Source: Mugil cephalus
Lineage: Eukaryota; Chordata; Actinopteri; Mugiliformes; Mugilidae
Assembly: GCF_022458985.1 (NCBI RefSeq)
Contig: NC_061772.1
Span: forward strand, 3,645,501 to 3,709,500
Direction: 5' to 3'
Length of the DNA stretch: 64,000 bases
The notes beneath the pieces were generated by a model that was given only the letters and a program-made list of their open reading frames with translations, ran no database searches and was not told the origin of the DNA. Position 1 is the first letter of the stretch. Every line of letters begins with the position of its first letter. Of the stretch, positions 13,241-26,610 are shown in pieces. Both the position numbers and the translations under genes were made by a program.

Positions 13241-15009
13241 ATCGATGTTCGGCTAACACTGAGATGTGTCGACTATTCAAACGGTAGCAACCACTGATGT
13301 GGGCTCTTATTTGAAGAGCTGTTAACTTCCTCTGACACTGGTGACTTTAATAAATGTATCTGTTGCAGCAAAGGTCTTGGTCCTTCTTAGACCTGGAGAG
13401 AGAATGGCTGATATATTGTACAATAATCAAATGCAATTAAATTATATACATATATTTATTATTTATTTATTTATTTAACAAGAAAAATCATGAAATTCCA
13501 GCTTGTGTGGAGGTGACCCATCTGCATGAGGCTGGTAGAGGCTGTGTTCTCAAACACAAATATAATATAAATACACTATATTGCTAGTGTGGAGCAAAGG
13601 AAAATTGCAATTAGTATTTTAAATTGGGTAATGAATAATAACGTACACTCCACACATTTTCTCCCGTTTTGAAATACCTCCAAAGTGTAGTTCACAGGAG
13701 ACACTGAGCTCCACTGAGCCAGTGCATGTTTTGACACAGACTTTGACTATTAAATAATTAGCCTCCGCCTTCTGACATTTACACATCTCTTGGCTGTCCA
13801 TATCCTTCAGTTTGAATTTTTTGAGCTTCTCCTGTGATGATGTGTGTCTCTATGAGGTTGTTCACATCATGCCCTTTGAACATAAAGCCTTCAGCATGTT
13901 TTGACAGCATCTTTCATTATGAAGATGCTGTCAAAACTATCAATTGTTCAATTTATTTTTAATTTATCCAGACGATATATTGTTTTTTTTACATGTCAAA
14001 TTTAAAGTGAGCGCACTGGACATATGGACTGAGTGCAAACAAACATAAAGAGCCTCCAGAGAGATTCCTATACACCTCAGCTTGTTTCTCATCGTTATCA
14101 TTATTAGTACCGACTATACTATATTTTGTAAAAAGCTGAAAATGCATCTTTTTTATGTTGTGAATTATTACATGTGAAAAATTAAAAGCCATATCTGTCC
14201 CATTTAACCTCTTGCTGTAAATACATGATTCTTGCATATATCAAGATATCAAAGATAAAAAGCAGCTGGCAATCCAGAAATGTTCATTTTAGTTTATTCA
14301 GACATTTTTTTTTCATTTATTTATTTTTTTACATTTGAAAATCTGCATATTCTGTACATTCAGTAGTTAATGATGTGGAAGACATTTGATAGCTGTGTAA
14401 GACATGTATATGTACTGTTTCCCTGACTGTGATAAGTTGATTTAAGAATTGTGCATGAATTTTCATGGTCTAATTCCAATTATCTTCAACAAATCAGAAT
14501 TTCCATTTACTTGTTCGTCTTGAGGAAAATGTTCTAAATAAATCTCGGTTTAAAACTGAGGCTTGTTGGATTGTGTGACGAAGCTTTGGTGAATCTTTGT
14601 GTAAATAAAGGATGTTTTATATAAGGAAAGACATCCACCTTGACCCATTTGATCAAAAAACATTAGCTTTGACACTTAGACATGAAAAACTGCAAATAAT
14701 TAACCATATATCTGCAACATGTATTTTATGGCCGCTTCCAATGCAGCATCAGTCAAGAGTGGCAACTGTGTCATTTCATGCTGTATTTTGATTGGTTGGT
14801 ACATCAAAGCAGAATGAGAATTCGGTCCTTGATCCTAAATCTAAATCTGTCATCAGTAAACATGTCTCACAGTGAGACATCTAGGACAGCTGCTTTGACT
14901 AAAAGGTATCATGTGGAGTCCTTGGCCTCTGATAGGGCTATAAAGCAACATTTTTGAAGAGTGAGCCCATTTGTCTTGTACAAGGATGCAAACACAGGTT
15001 GTACAACAA

Positions 15010-15180
15010 CTGACATACACTGCATTTAGAAAGTATTCCAATCCCTTTACTAGACAAAGTGAACATTTTTTGTTGCATAATACATTGTAAATTTATAAAA
15101 ATGTTATTTTCCCATAGGTGTACACTCAAGATAGGAATGTGAAAACATTTTAAATTATTTCCTGTGTTTTAGAAGCATCT
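15010..15180. mobile_element. Terminal fragment of a Tc1-like element
   Basis: CATACACTGCATTTAGAAAG TATTCC followed by TTTTTTGTTGCATAATACAT is the recognisable end of an abundant fish Tc1-like family. The rest of the element is not clear; sequence up to about 15730 may belong to it but is too decayed to say. Confidence 0.45.
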
Positions 15181-16980
15181 AAAATTGATTAAATTACTTT
15201 ATTGAAGCATTTTTTTTTTGTCTTCTTGGGTTTAGACTCTACAGGATTGGCAGTCTTTGGATTTGGGCAGTATATAGCATTCTTATAGCCAGTCACTTCT
15301 GACCCGTCTCCCTATCCCTGTAGCTGAGAACTGACCACACATCATGACGCTTCTTCCTCTGCCTTTTCCTCTCAGGTGGGTTTCATTTAGCTACTTCAGA
15401 CCTGAGTAATGGGGCACTGCTGAGTTGGTCATCCTTCCAACACATTGTCTCAACTCTCTTAGGTTGATTCCTTGGTCACCTGCAACTTTACTACACTTCA
15501 TGGACTTCTTTGTCTTTTTTTTCAGTACTTGTTATGAGATCATATATCAGTCCCTTTAACTCCAGTCCAGTTAACTCCATAGGCCAAAGGTGGACTTAGT
15601 CAGTTCTAGGTAGATGTCAGAAGGTGCACACTTAACTGTGGTCATCAACAGGGCTGAATATCTTTGGAGAAAAGGGATTTCACTTTCTGATTTTTTGATA
15701 AAAACATTTTGTTTCTGGTCATGAGTGTAGACTGATGGGCAAAATCATTATTTTTAATGATAATTTATAATAAAGTTTGTGAAATGCCAAGAGGTTTTGC
15801 TGTATGTCCTGATTCCACTGTAAATGTACAAACCATGCGAAGGCAAACAATAAGAACATCTTTCAGCAAACATGGATATAAAGAAAAATCAGCGAGGAAG
15901 GAAAAGCACTTATTGGGTCCTGAAAGGCAGCGTTTCACAGTAGCAGCCCATAAAATGGGACACTGGAGTATATCTTCATGGTTGTCATCTAAGTTATTCA
16001 TAAAAAAAAAAAAAACAATGTCCCATGCATATGCCATGATCTCTATAATCAGTTTAAATTTTCAGTCGCATTGAACATTTTTGTAACATGGGAAATGCAT
16101 TTCTGTTTCTGTTAACCTGCATGGAGCAGGCAGCATAGAGTTTGAATTCCAAAATGTGCACTTTTCCTATGATGTCCTAATACAAAGCTCAGTCGAACAT
16201 GCAAATTTAAATATGAAAATGACACTGACATGTTAATACAAGTGAACATTGTCAGAATGGATCTGTAAATGAAACATGTGAGGACAAACAAATTTGGGAA
16301 CCACATCATTTCACTATGCATTTTAAAAACATACACAAAATAATAATAATGATAATAATTCTGTGGCATTATTTAGACACCAATTCCTACAATTTATTTT
16401 TGAAGTGTCAAAGTGAAAAACTTCACAGTATAACCCCCGCGACAGTCACCTGCGACGGAGGCTGAATATTAAGAAAGCACCCAACATTCCTGCCATAACA
16501 ATCAAACAGAAACTTGATTTCAGATTATTACTGTACCAGGATTTGAACTCTGACAAACACACACAAAGAAATCGTCACACCAAAAAGATCACAATACTTT
16601 CCAAACTTTAAATACATTAAGAATACCAGAAACATTGCTTAAATAAACTCTACAAAAATATCTGTCGTAGTTATTTACATTGACTGTAGCTTCTAGAGAC
16701 TGTGCACCAGTGTTACCCAAAACAGACTTTATTTGTTATTCCCTCTACAACTGCATTTGCCAGTAAATGTGGTCTTTCAGAACAATATTCACAATGCTCT
16801 CACTCAAAAATCAAACATACTACACACTGCATGGAAAAGAACAATTTGACTTATATTTCAAATTATAGCATCACATTTCTACAGACTTCGAAAAGTTGCA
16901 AAATAGTTGGACCTGCATGCTATATTCTTGCTTGCGGTATTTTAAAAAAAAAAATTATAATAATAAAAATGTCAATTGTA

Positions 16981-16986
16981 TTTATT
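16981..16986 (-). terminator. Candidate polyadenylation signal of asb7
   Basis: TTTATT on the plus strand is AATAAA on the minus strand, about 1.05 kb after the asb7 stop codon. It is the first canonical hexamer I noticed downstream. Others occur near 16727 and 16390, so the true 3' end could be further on. There is no transcript evidence. Confidence 0.3.
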
Positions 16987-18025
16987 CTTAACAGAAAAAA
17001 TAAGTTAAGGTATTTTGGAGTAATTCCAAGACTCACTCCCTGGTTTTGAAGCAACCCAGCCCTTCCAGCTCCCCTCGTCTTATTGTTGAGAGGATGTTAA
17101 ATGTCACTGTAACCAGCTAATATTAGAGCTCATCCAAACTTAAACCAGATGAGCTGACTGTGACATTCAGGGTGAGGGGAGTAATGGTTAGATGAGCTGG
17201 TTATTATTTTCTAGGGAACGAGTTTTATGGTTACCGTAGTCTTGGCTCAGACGTCTGCTGTGAATCATGCAGGCCTTTCTTTTCCACATTCCATGTGGGT
17301 TTGTTTCTGCTTTCTGTTCAAAGAAGAATGGCACACTGAAACAGTGTTACTGAAAATTACTACAGCCTAATTCAAGAGACCTATAAAGCCTTGACTGATT
17401 AACTGTTTTGGACATATCTGACCTGAAAAACTGATACTTGCCAATTTAGCTTTTAAACAAACGGGAGATGTTGGTAGTAATTTAGGAGAAGAATGACAGC
17501 AGGTTATTATGGCATTTACACGTATATACTGCCTAGTAAAACAAAACCAGGGACACTTCTGTGATGATGTAAAACCTTGTTGATTTGGAATCAGAAAGAA
17601 AATCACCATCAGGGAACTACTTTGTGTTTACACATCTGTTAGCTGATTAAAATAAATAAATAAGTTATGTCCGATGCACCCATTTAAAAAGTGTGCACTT
17701 GATGGCAATCTCCCACAGCAAGGATTACATCACATGCACATTTACAGTAAGAAAATAAATGGTAAATTCTGCACTCAAATGAGATTTCTTTTATCCACCC
17801 AAACCTTTACTCATATGAGGTCTATCCATTTCCATTCTTGAAATTCTTGCAACTTTTCTGAAGGGGAAAATTAACCACAAAAAAAAGTAAAAAAAAAAAA
17901 AAAAAAGTCTTAACATGTTGGACTGGACAAACAGACTGGCCTGACCACAGACCTGTGGACTCAGAGCATATTGATTGCATAGTCTGATGGGGTGTTTGTA
18001 GTCACCCTCTTCTATTGTCATCGTT

Positions 18026-21000
18026 TCACACACTGTCAAACTTGTGTTTTAAATAGTCTTTCATAACCTTTGCAATTGGTAGATCCTCCAAGAATTTCAA
18101 GCTTTGAAGGCCAATACAGTGACGAATTTTTATTCGACACAAGTCTTGTAGAGTCCGAGGTTGTCCTGAAAGAAGAACAGAAAAAATATTCGTAACGCTA
18201 ATAACATTCAGCCTGACCAAGACGTTGGCAGGACAATTTTATCTACATAAATACAGTTTTCCCTATTGCATATTTTGTCCACTGGAAACTGAGTTGTTTG
18301 CTCATATCAGGGTGAAAGCCTCACACAGTGACAGTGCTTCAGCCTGTTACACCTGCCTTTTGTAGTACTCCATATACATACTGCTACTACTACTGTCCAT
18401 TACATACTACATAATAGTTGGTTTCATTCACAGTTTCTGCTGTACAATAATTGAAGTAGGGAGTGATAGGCTAGAGATTCATTACAGCTCAAATTCTCAA
18501 GCTGAAAACACGTGGATGTGTCCGACCACCACCTCAAAAACTCCAGATCTGCTATGAAGCCTTATAGATTCTCCCTCTGCTGTAAAGTTTTCAGCTGCTT
18601 CCCAAAGGCATCACTCATCATTATCAGATGTATGCAAACAATTGTGGAAAATCCCCTTGACTCCAGGATGTGAAGCGTGTGAATGTTATCAGTCTGATGT
18701 GGGTAAAATGACTCCTCTGCCGTGAACACGTCTCTTCCTCCACCACAGGAAACATGATGAGATAGGTGAATAAATCTTAACAACACCGTCCACTGTTCCT
18801 ATGAGCTCTTAACATGCAATACGTATTCTGAAAATTGTTATTTAATAAATGAAGAGTATACATATTATAGGTTTGTCTCAAACTGTCACCGTCTAATTTT
18901 AAAGAAACATGTTTTAAAATAACTGCTCCTAACTTAGCTCCTTTTGATCATCTTTATTATATATGCAGTATAAAATAGAAGATGGGTTTTGGAAAGCTTT
19001 GGAGAAGGTTGTTAGAGATGCCAGATGTCCAAGAGCTTATTTGAAATGGACTGTGTTACTATTAGTAACACGTGTGTTGGATATGGATGAGGGACCAGTT
19101 TGGAAAATGATGCCCCCAACTGTCCATAAATCCAAATGGCCGGCCTGCCCACTCTCACTTCTTTAATGAAGCAGCAGTGAAAAGTCCCAGGTTATGATTC
19201 GCACACGTGGAAGTTCATATACATGCTCTCCTATGCCCTGAAATCCTTTATGCACTACTTAACAGCCACAGAATACAAATAATGTAACTCACACCATCAT
19301 CTTACATCAAAGAAGTGTGGTGATGGTGCAATGACATGTTACTCTGTGAGTGCAAAAACCTGCCTGAGGATGCCAGAGACACCCCTGTATTTTTCATAGC
19401 GTTATTCTAAATAGAGGAATAATTATACTAGCAGAGTAGAGCTGGAGTGTGCCTAAGCTTTTGGTTTGGAAGTCGAAACATTTGTGCTTCTAAACTCTAG
19501 CTACTATGAGACACAAGGAGAAACCTACAGGGAGCAAAGTGACGTGTGCAGCAGCGTAGAGGAGCTGGGTGCCTGTCATTCTGTGTTGGATGAGCCCTTT
19601 CATGGCATATGAGTTAATCCAGGAGGTAGCAGTGTAATCAATAACCCAGCAGATATGTGATCTGGCTGAAGGCTTTAGTCTCTGAAAGGACTTGTCTGAA
19701 TCAGTGCACAGCTCTTTGATATCTTTGATATCAAAGTTCAAGGGGCAGTGGAGGAATGCAGCCATTGTTCCTTCTAAATCATAATGCTTCAGGTAATGTG
19801 CTCTCCTGTTCCTCCAACCTGGGATTGTTCCGCCACCGAACACTGGTCATTATAACCTTGTGTTGGCAAGCAGCCCTCATTCACTCTCTACATTTCTAAA
19901 CTTTGTCTCCTCTCAGCTTACAATAAAAACCTCAATCACTTTTTGTACTTAAGTACCGCACCCATACATTTCTTCTCACAGTCGAGGACAACACCTTTTC
20001 CCTCCGCCACACTAAACTAACAAAGAGCGTAATATCTATGCTTAAAAATATGGTAACCACACATTCAAAATAATGTTGTATGACATGCTTATTTGACAAG
20101 TTCTGTATTATTGACTTACTAGTGACCTCCTGCAAGAAATCCAGACAAGGCCGGCTGATCCCAGACATGCTAACAGAAACAGCTACTGGTGTCTGGCCCT
20201 CGTAGTTCCTGGTGTTGGTATCAGCCCCGTATGTGTAGAGCATCTGGGCACATAGCACGTCATCCCTAAGGGCTGACAGATGCAGAGGAGTCTGGCCATC
20301 TTCAAGACGTCCAAGATTAGTGTCTGCTCCCCTCTGCAGGAACATTCGGCAGTATGAGTGATTGCCTTTGATGACGGCGTATCGCAGCAGGAAGCCATTT
20401 TGAATGTCAATGTTGGCACTGTGGTCCAGGAGGATCCGCACGCAGCTGGAGCGCTCACGGATGATGGCCAGCTGTAATGGCGTGGTCCCTTTGTCGCTCA
20501 ACGGGTCCACCTCGGCCCTGAACTCAAGGAGGAGGCGTACAAACGAGTCTCGGCCGTAGTGGGCGGCCACATGAAGCGGTGTCCAGCCATCATTGCTTTT
20601 GGCATTTATAATGTCACTACGAAACTCCGACTCCAGCATCAGTCGGGCAATGCGTGCTCTGCCATGCATAGCAGCATAGTGAAGTGCTGTGAAACCACCA
20701 ATAAAGTCCTTCACTGTAGGGTCGGCTGTAAAGAGAACGGAAATTTATTACACCTGGCTGCATCTGACAAAAGCGTTTTACACAAGTTGCAAACAAAATG
20801 TGGAACTTCAGGCCTGTGGATTAACTGTGTAGAATCATAAGGTGGCTCGGATTATTTTCACTGTCTTTTTTGTTAAATCAATTAAAAATGCCCAATCCAT
20901 CTTAATGATTCCATCAAACTGACGCATAGTGATGTGGTGCAAACTGTGATGATATTTAGCAGCACTTCAATGTTTTGTGCGATTTTAAATGAGTTTCTCT

Positions 21001-21459
21001 ATGTTTATATGTATTTAGCAAAAAGATTATTCTAGTCGGGTACGTAGACAGACCCATGGCCAATAGGCATGTTGTTCACTTTTAACCTTTGCGTTTCTTA
21101 AGATCTTTCAGCCAAACACGACATGAATCAAATGCTGCGTCTTTCAGTGAAATACTGCCCTCTAGTGTTTAAAAGGCAAAAGTTGTCATTACGCAAACCA
21201 CCACATGAAGCCAGCTTCAGCAGAAAAGACAAAGAAAAAGGATCTGACCTCCATGTTCAAGAAAGACTCGAACACATCTCTCTTTCCCTTTGGCAGCAGA
21301 GAAGTGGAGCAGTGTCCAGCCATTGGCATCGCGGATCTTAGGTGAGTATCCTTGTTCTAGCATTCTCCTGACTGTGCAGACATCCCCTGCTGCCACTGCT
21401 GCCTGGATCTGCAGCTCCTCATGAAGCTCAGGGTTCCTTCTGCAGTGATGGTTCAGCAT
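18026..21459 (-). CDS. asb7: Ankyrin repeat and SOCS box protein 7 (three coding exons)
   Basis: ASB7 is a substrate receptor of a Cullin-5/Elongin-BC ubiquitin ligase. Coding exons, read on the minus strand, are 21459-21249, 20725-20120 and 18165-18026. All have GT/AG borders and keep frame, giving 957 nt, or 318 residues plus TGA, the same length as human ASB7. Residues 1-70 come from the first exon (starts MLNHHCRRNPEL) and 71-272 from the second. Together they carry about seven ankyrin repeats, with TPLH/TALH signatures such as GGFTALHYAAMHG and DGWTPLHVAAHYG. Residues 273-318 form the SOCS box: a BC-box-like LCRIKIR and a Cul5-box-like LPIAK, ending KHKFDSV. The start at 21459 has A at -3 and matches the family N-terminus. 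An in-frame ATG at 21489 would add ten residues. The second exon reads open past its donor, which produces a false 260-residue ORF. The gene is head to head with lins1. Identification is very firm. Confidence 0.96.
18166..20119 (-). other. asb7 second coding intron
   Basis: 1,954 bp between a minus-strand GTAAGT donor at 20119 and a TTTCAG acceptor at 18166. I see nothing recognisable in it. The first coding intron (20726-21248, 523 bp) is likewise featureless. Confidence 0.8.
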
Positions 21460-22740
21460 CCTGTCACATTTCGGAATGAGAATGTTCATCTGCACCTAAC
21501 CTCTGGTAAGAGAAATCAATGAATACATTCTGTATGTCTCTGGAAACTGGTGGGTATGCAGCATGTCTAAATGAAGGTTTCTGACTTACTTGTCGAGGCC
21601 TGGTGACCTGAACAGACTACCAACTTTGAAAATGTTATACTATGGAAAACAATATACAATAGAGATATACCTGTTCACTTTTATAGATACATCTTAACTT
21701 ACAGCTACAGCAACCATTTTTATAAGCAAAATTAATTTTGCAAAGATGTGAGATTGGCATTCCAGGCATGATGTGATATATTTCTAAATGTTTAAATGAA
21801 TTCCAGCAAACCCTTTCCACAGTGCTCTGATTGCCCACCTCAGTATGTTTAGGGTTGCATGGTTCTCCTCTGCCATAGCCAGGCTCTACAATGCCACCAT
21901 TTTATTGTGGAATGCCAGAGAAAATTTGAGTGGGACAATGTGAAAATTATTTGCACACTGTTAACATATAATGTTGAGGCAAAATATACTAATTGACAAA
22001 GCTCTCGCATTAACCAATATGATATAAGCAATCCATACACATAACAAAAACATGCATACAGTATTTTCTGCACAACTGGTATTAATGGAATAATGTGTGG
22101 TGAGAATGTATGCATCATAATTACATACTGTACAGCAATTAAAGCACAGTTCTCTAGTGTCTAAATGATAAAGAGGAGATTCACTGTAACATATTCAACA
22201 CCGTTCATGTGGCCATATGCAAAATTGTCTGTGAAATACTTGTTTAGAAGTTCAATTTAATTAACTGTTTCGGGATGATAAGCTTTATCATAGCTTTTGT
22301 TTGCATCCTACCATTAGCTACTCATGATTAACATATAGTGGCAGTTTGTAGATAAATGAGTGAAAACACAGTCTTGTGCAATGGCAGTTGTTCTGCTGTT
22401 TAGCAGAGACATTGCAAACTGCACTTTCAACTCTGTGAGCTAAGCTCTGAGAGGTCCCACTCGAGCCTGCGCCCTTAGCCGCATGTCACCGCCCCTCCCT
22501 CCCTCACTTCCTGTCTCTCTCCACCAGAAACTATCAAAACAAAGGTGCAAAAAGACAAAAAAGAAAGAAAGAAAGAAAGAGGTGCACAAAAAGCTGGGCC
22601 CTTATTAGCCATAAAGTCCTAACCATTATTACTTACCACTGTAGCAGACAATGTGACTGATGACTTTTTTTAAACCCAGAACAGTTTTTACTGTTTATTT
22701 TAGACTGGATTCACTTTGGGCCATCAAAACAAAGGCTGAC

Positions 22741-22935
22741 ATTTTAATACGAATATGAAGAACAATTGACAATAAAAGCATTATTTCTTTTTCTTTTTGT
22801 ATTTACCTATTTTGTATAATTCTTGTAAATATTGAGTATATAGTATATTGTGATTTCCTGTTATATATTATGTATGGTGTACATTTCTGCTGCTGGGATG
22901 AATAAAGCATCTATCCATCCATCCATCCATCCATC
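22741..22935 (+). mobile_element. 3' tail of a LINE-like retroposon
   Basis: TTTCTGCTGCTGGGATGAAT AAAGCATCTATCC followed by an (ATCC)n run is the typical 3' end of fish LINEs of the L2/CR1 type, which end in AATAAAG plus a short tetranucleotide repeat. Only the non-coding tail is present and the left border is a guess. Confidence 0.45.
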
Positions 22936-24426
22936 TATGTATAAGCCACTGGCATTGTTCCTCCACAGGTATTGATCAAACCAACTACAACATTTAAGAA
23001 ACTGAGGGCAAAGCAGTCATGTAGACAATGAAGTCTTAAATATATGGACTGATACCTCCTCCTGTGGTGACACACTTGACCAAATTGAAAGGCTAAAACT
23101 TTTGGTGTCTTAACATTTTAAAATTTTAATTTGCCTTGCAAATAGTCAATTAAATACCAACTTGTTTTGATTTTTTTCTACCAGTCCAGTTTTAACGTAA
23201 AAATGTTTTAGTTCTTGTGTTAGTTTTCATTAACTTCAGTAATGATAGTAGATCATTTAATACAGGTGAGAGCAAATGTTAGACAATCAAAAACGTTCTG
23301 TCTGGAGTCTAAAAGAAAAGGAGGTGGCACTAACACTCAGGGTTAGATATAGTTAACGTGACAATCTGTTGCTGCCAAAATGTATGAAATTGCAGCACAG
23401 CAAGCACTCAACATGTGTGAACATGCACATACAAATCACCGTTCACCGCTCTATGAACTGACCTGGCTTTTGCTTGGACACAACGGGCTTCTGAGACATG
23501 GTGATGAAGTTTCAGAGACTTAACCATGACAGCTCTTTCAATAATTTACATCAAATATGGCTTACAAGTCTTAAGCAAAAGTCAACATGACACACACACA
23601 CACACAAAAAAAAGATTTACCTTTTAACCAACTGAAGAGATGGGCTTCTCTTCGTCATATCTGAGCTGCACCTGTATATATACTGCTGCTCAATCAGGGA
23701 GGCTGAAGGAGGATCTAGAAGGCACTCTGTCTTCAAAGAGTTTTTCCTGCATGAGACACATACTCATGTTCAATAACTGAGCAAAAGGGAAGGAAACTGT
23801 GACATATCACCCATTATTTAGACTACCCAAGATATATCACAGAATACCAATATGTTGTTATGGATATACAACAAAAAGCGGAATAATGGATGCCAAACGA
23901 GAGCTGTGTAGTAAATATAAATAGTTCTGGTTTAAAATAAACAAAGTTCTAACTCTACTAACTCTGAAAAGCAGATGCTAATCAGTACAACATATGCTCT
24001 ACATTTTTAATAGGTCACTGGTATCGGTTGATGAAAAGCAATGCACAATGGATTGGATTTACCTGTCAACATAAAGAAGAAAAAATTGAACACCTCGCAC
24101 GAGTAGCCTTAGTAACAATACAACGGTACCGAATCAAAGTGTTGAATCATAATGTGTTGTTTCACACATTACAAAAAAAGTAATGAACGGCAGATTCTTA
24201 CACTAAACCCTAAAGGCTATATTTATCTCAGGCTGTTAGCTGGTTAGCCTATAAGCTAACAAACTCACTAGCGCTAGCTCGCTATGTTGCATGCTTCTTT
24301 ACTTTTTGTACGCAGAGAAACGGGTGTAAGTAAACCCCCGGTGTCCGTAGTGCATCGACATCAAACTTAACTGTACACATTCACTGACAAAAACAGCAGC
24401 TTTGATTCCATAAAACAAAGACTTAC

Positions 24427-24740
24427 TTGTCAGACGCTGAGCCGACATTTAATTTAGCCAATCAGCTTCCAGGCGAGAAGATTGGAGTTATCAGAGCAGC
24501 ACATTTCTGACACTTTCCACTCAAACCAAACACCGGACAGATATGTCGTTCATTTAAACTTTGCTAAACAGCCGCGCGTGTAATGTTGAAGACCATTACA
24601 GCGTTTAACGATCAGCTTTAACAACCAAATCTCCGGGAGTAGCTACTACCATAGTGCGACCCCAACAGCAAAAACAATTGGACTTCCGTCTTCAAGCTTT
24701 CAGAATAAAAGCGTCGTTCCAAAACGAGGGCACCGAGCAA
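24427..24740 (-). promoter_or_regulatory. Probable asb7 promoter and non-coding first exon
   Basis: This stretch is richer in CpG (CGTCG, GCCGCGCGTG, GGCACCGAG) than its AT-rich surroundings. Its low end carries a good minus-strand donor (GTAAGT just after 24427). The first asb7 coding exon has a pyrimidine-rich acceptor before its ATG (exon beginning near 21502), so at least one upstream non-coding exon is expected. A second possible non-coding exon has a minus-strand donor near 23620 (GGTAAAT). This is inference from splice-site look-alikes only. Confidence 0.35.
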
Positions 24741-25639
24741 AATCATGACAAAGAAAGTGACATCAGTGACTGCTAAATAACAAACATTAATGTCCTGTAG
24801 CGCGGTCTTGAATTCAGTTGGCAGTTGACTATACAGTTATTTATGTAGATTTCTCTCTCTCTCAGTCTGTCTTTTTTTTTTTTTTTTTGCCAGCCCACTT
24901 TTTTTTTTTTACTGTGCTGCTGTAGCTGGACCTGGAAGTGCTTTGGAAGTTGAAACCCTGATGTAAAGTGTAAGGTACTAGTGCCATTGCCACCATTCGT
25001 TTTTCTAATGTTGAAATTCAACGTTTTCGCTTGCACAAATGATTTAGGGTAGCCTTCCTTTCCCAAGGAACCAAGTGAACAGGGAGAAAGTGAGGCATAT
25101 GGAACTTTAAAAATTACAAAGCGTGTCTGTGTGTTTATGTTTGTAACAGAAATTATGGTTGAAACACAAAATATGTGTGGAAGGCATTCACTGCCCACAA
25201 AGAGGTGGGAACTACGATTATTATTCACTTCAGTAATGCTGGCAGCAATACGCTGTGGAAATATCAAAATAAAAGTCTGACGGTGATATTTTTATTTATA
25301 TATTTAATAGTGCATTTAGTTACTCGGTGATCTTTAAAACTATGTGTCGACCCTCGTTTAGAGTTGTACCTTCTATCTATTGTGCTCGTGAACGTGATGG
25401 ACGAACTCTGTTAAGAGCATGAGGTAGGTCTGTCTTTGAAGTGATTTATTTCCCATTGTATTCTGCCAACATTTCAAAATAAAGGTATTTCAAATAGGAC
25501 GGTGACACTTTCTCGTCACCATGTCTTTTATAGGATGTATGACATAGGCCTAAATTTAAAAAAAAAAAAAAGAGTGAAAGGGTGAAAGGGGACATGGGCT
25601 GCCTGTTCCAGATTATGATGGTGATGATGCCAGAAGGCA

Positions 25640-26075
25640 CCAACAAGCAGTGTCGGTACAGTGACCTTGAAGTTACTTTAATGATTACCTGTTTTTTAAA
25701 GTAACTAAGTTGGATTACACATTAGATACTGACAAGTTACACAAACTCAAAATAGTGACAGTATTTCTCAGCTAGAAAACATGCATATCTCTCCTCCCTC
25801 CATTGTTGTTTACATGTGTGTTGCTGCATGGTATTACATGTGAGTTGTCCTCATGCTAAAAACGTGACTTGTCTCAAACATGACATCGCTCCTGCAAAAA
25901 TATATATTTTTACTCTTGAAAATGGGAAAAATAGCAACGCAAAGTAACTTGGATAAGTAACTTCAATCTGATTACTTGAAATAGTAACGCATTAGATTAC
26001 TCATTACTTGTTACTGAAAAAGCGGTCAGATTAGAGTAACTCATTACTAAGTAACTTGATGGCATCACTGGCAAC
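25640..26075. repeat. TAACT-rich interspersed repeat
   Basis: Left block (GTGACCTTGAAGTTACTTTA, AAAGTAACTAAGTTGGATTA) and right block (AAGTAACTTCAATCTGATTA, AATAGTAACGCATTAGATTA, GAGTAACTCATTACTAAGTA) belong to a repeat found widely in fish genomes and end at GATGGCATCACTGGCAAC. There is no coding capacity. It sits about 400 bp upstream of lins1. Confidence 0.45.
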
Positions 26076-26385
26076 AAGTCAGAGGCTCACACCCAAAATG
26101 TTCGATCTCAAAGCTGTCAAAACACCACGCCTACTGAGTAACCTGAGCACCTATCCATGCTTTTGTGAGGATAGTTGTTATAACACCGTAACACAGACTA
26201 TATAAATATGGATAGCAGAACAGCAGCTCCCCAGAAGTGAAAGCCAAAGCAAGTACAGCTCCCCCTGGTGTCTGTCTGCAGTCATAAACTCAACCTCTTC
26301 ATGTTTTTTTTTCAAGGATGGTTTAAACAAATATGAAACACCGTAGGTATACCCATCGGAAAAGAATCAAAGAGTGTGTGACCTT

Positions 26386-26411
26386 CTTTTTTTTTTTTTT
26401 TTTTTTTTTTT
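26386..26411. repeat. Poly-T tract
   Basis: An unbroken run of about 26 T residues about 225 bp upstream of the chosen lins1 start. It could be the reverse-strand tail of a retroposed sequence, but no body is recognisable. Confidence 0.9.
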
Positions 26412-26489
26412 AGTGGCGACTTTTTATGGACAAGCAGTGACAATGTATGGTCCATTGTTGTAAGGCCACAGTCTGAATGACATTTTATT

Positions 26490-26610
26490 TTGAAGGCCGT
26501 TGGCCGACGTTTGGTTTTATTTTGTTAACTCCCGGTATCTTGATTCTGACCAATTGCAGCGCCGCTTCCGTGTGGGTCACATGACATGTCCATACGGAAG
26601 AAGTGGTGCC
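26490..26610 (+). promoter_or_regulatory. Probable lins1 promoter/5' UTR
   Basis: A short segment before the first lins1 ATGs is noticeably richer in CpG (GGCCGT, GCCGACG, GCGCCGCTTCCG) than the poly-T tract and repeat relic just upstream. The reading frame is open from 26500 but has no ATG before 26581, so this is most likely 5' UTR. No TATA box is obvious. Confidence 0.35.

Larger units (their letters stand above)
1..18025. other. Gene-free interval downstream of asb7
   Basis: I find no exon of a known protein in this 18-kb stretch apart from the lone THAP-like exon at 10304-10465. The open frames are short and AT-biased and do not resemble proteins I know. The interval contains repeat relics (960-1620, 4071-4605, 5555-6015, 6050-6320, 7303-7870, 13104-13240, 15010-15180), two CA tracts and many poly-A/T runs. 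The right 1-2 kb should include the asb7 3' UTR. In the human order ALDH1A3 follows ASB7; nothing of it is visible here. Confidence 0.6.
21503..26489. other. asb7 upstream region and asb7-lins1 interval
   Basis: Contains the presumed non-coding exons and promoter of asb7, a LINE-like tail at 22741-22935, a short GAAA run near 22562, poly-T tracts near 24871-24910, a TAAC-rich repeat at 25640-26075 and a poly-T tract at 26386-26411. No coding exon is visible. Confidence 0.6.

Noticed and set aside
15757-16074. A 105-residue plus-strand ORF
   Set aside because: No recognisable domain, weak start context, and it runs across a poly-A tract.
19932-20714. A 260-residue minus-strand ORF ending in a non-ankyrin tail
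   Set aside because: It is the second asb7 coding exon read through its donor at 20119; the tail after DFLQEVT is intron.
24773-25267. A 164-residue minus-strand ORF
   Set aside because: Low-complexity KKKK and SIT-like composition across poly-T tracts, no splice or family support.
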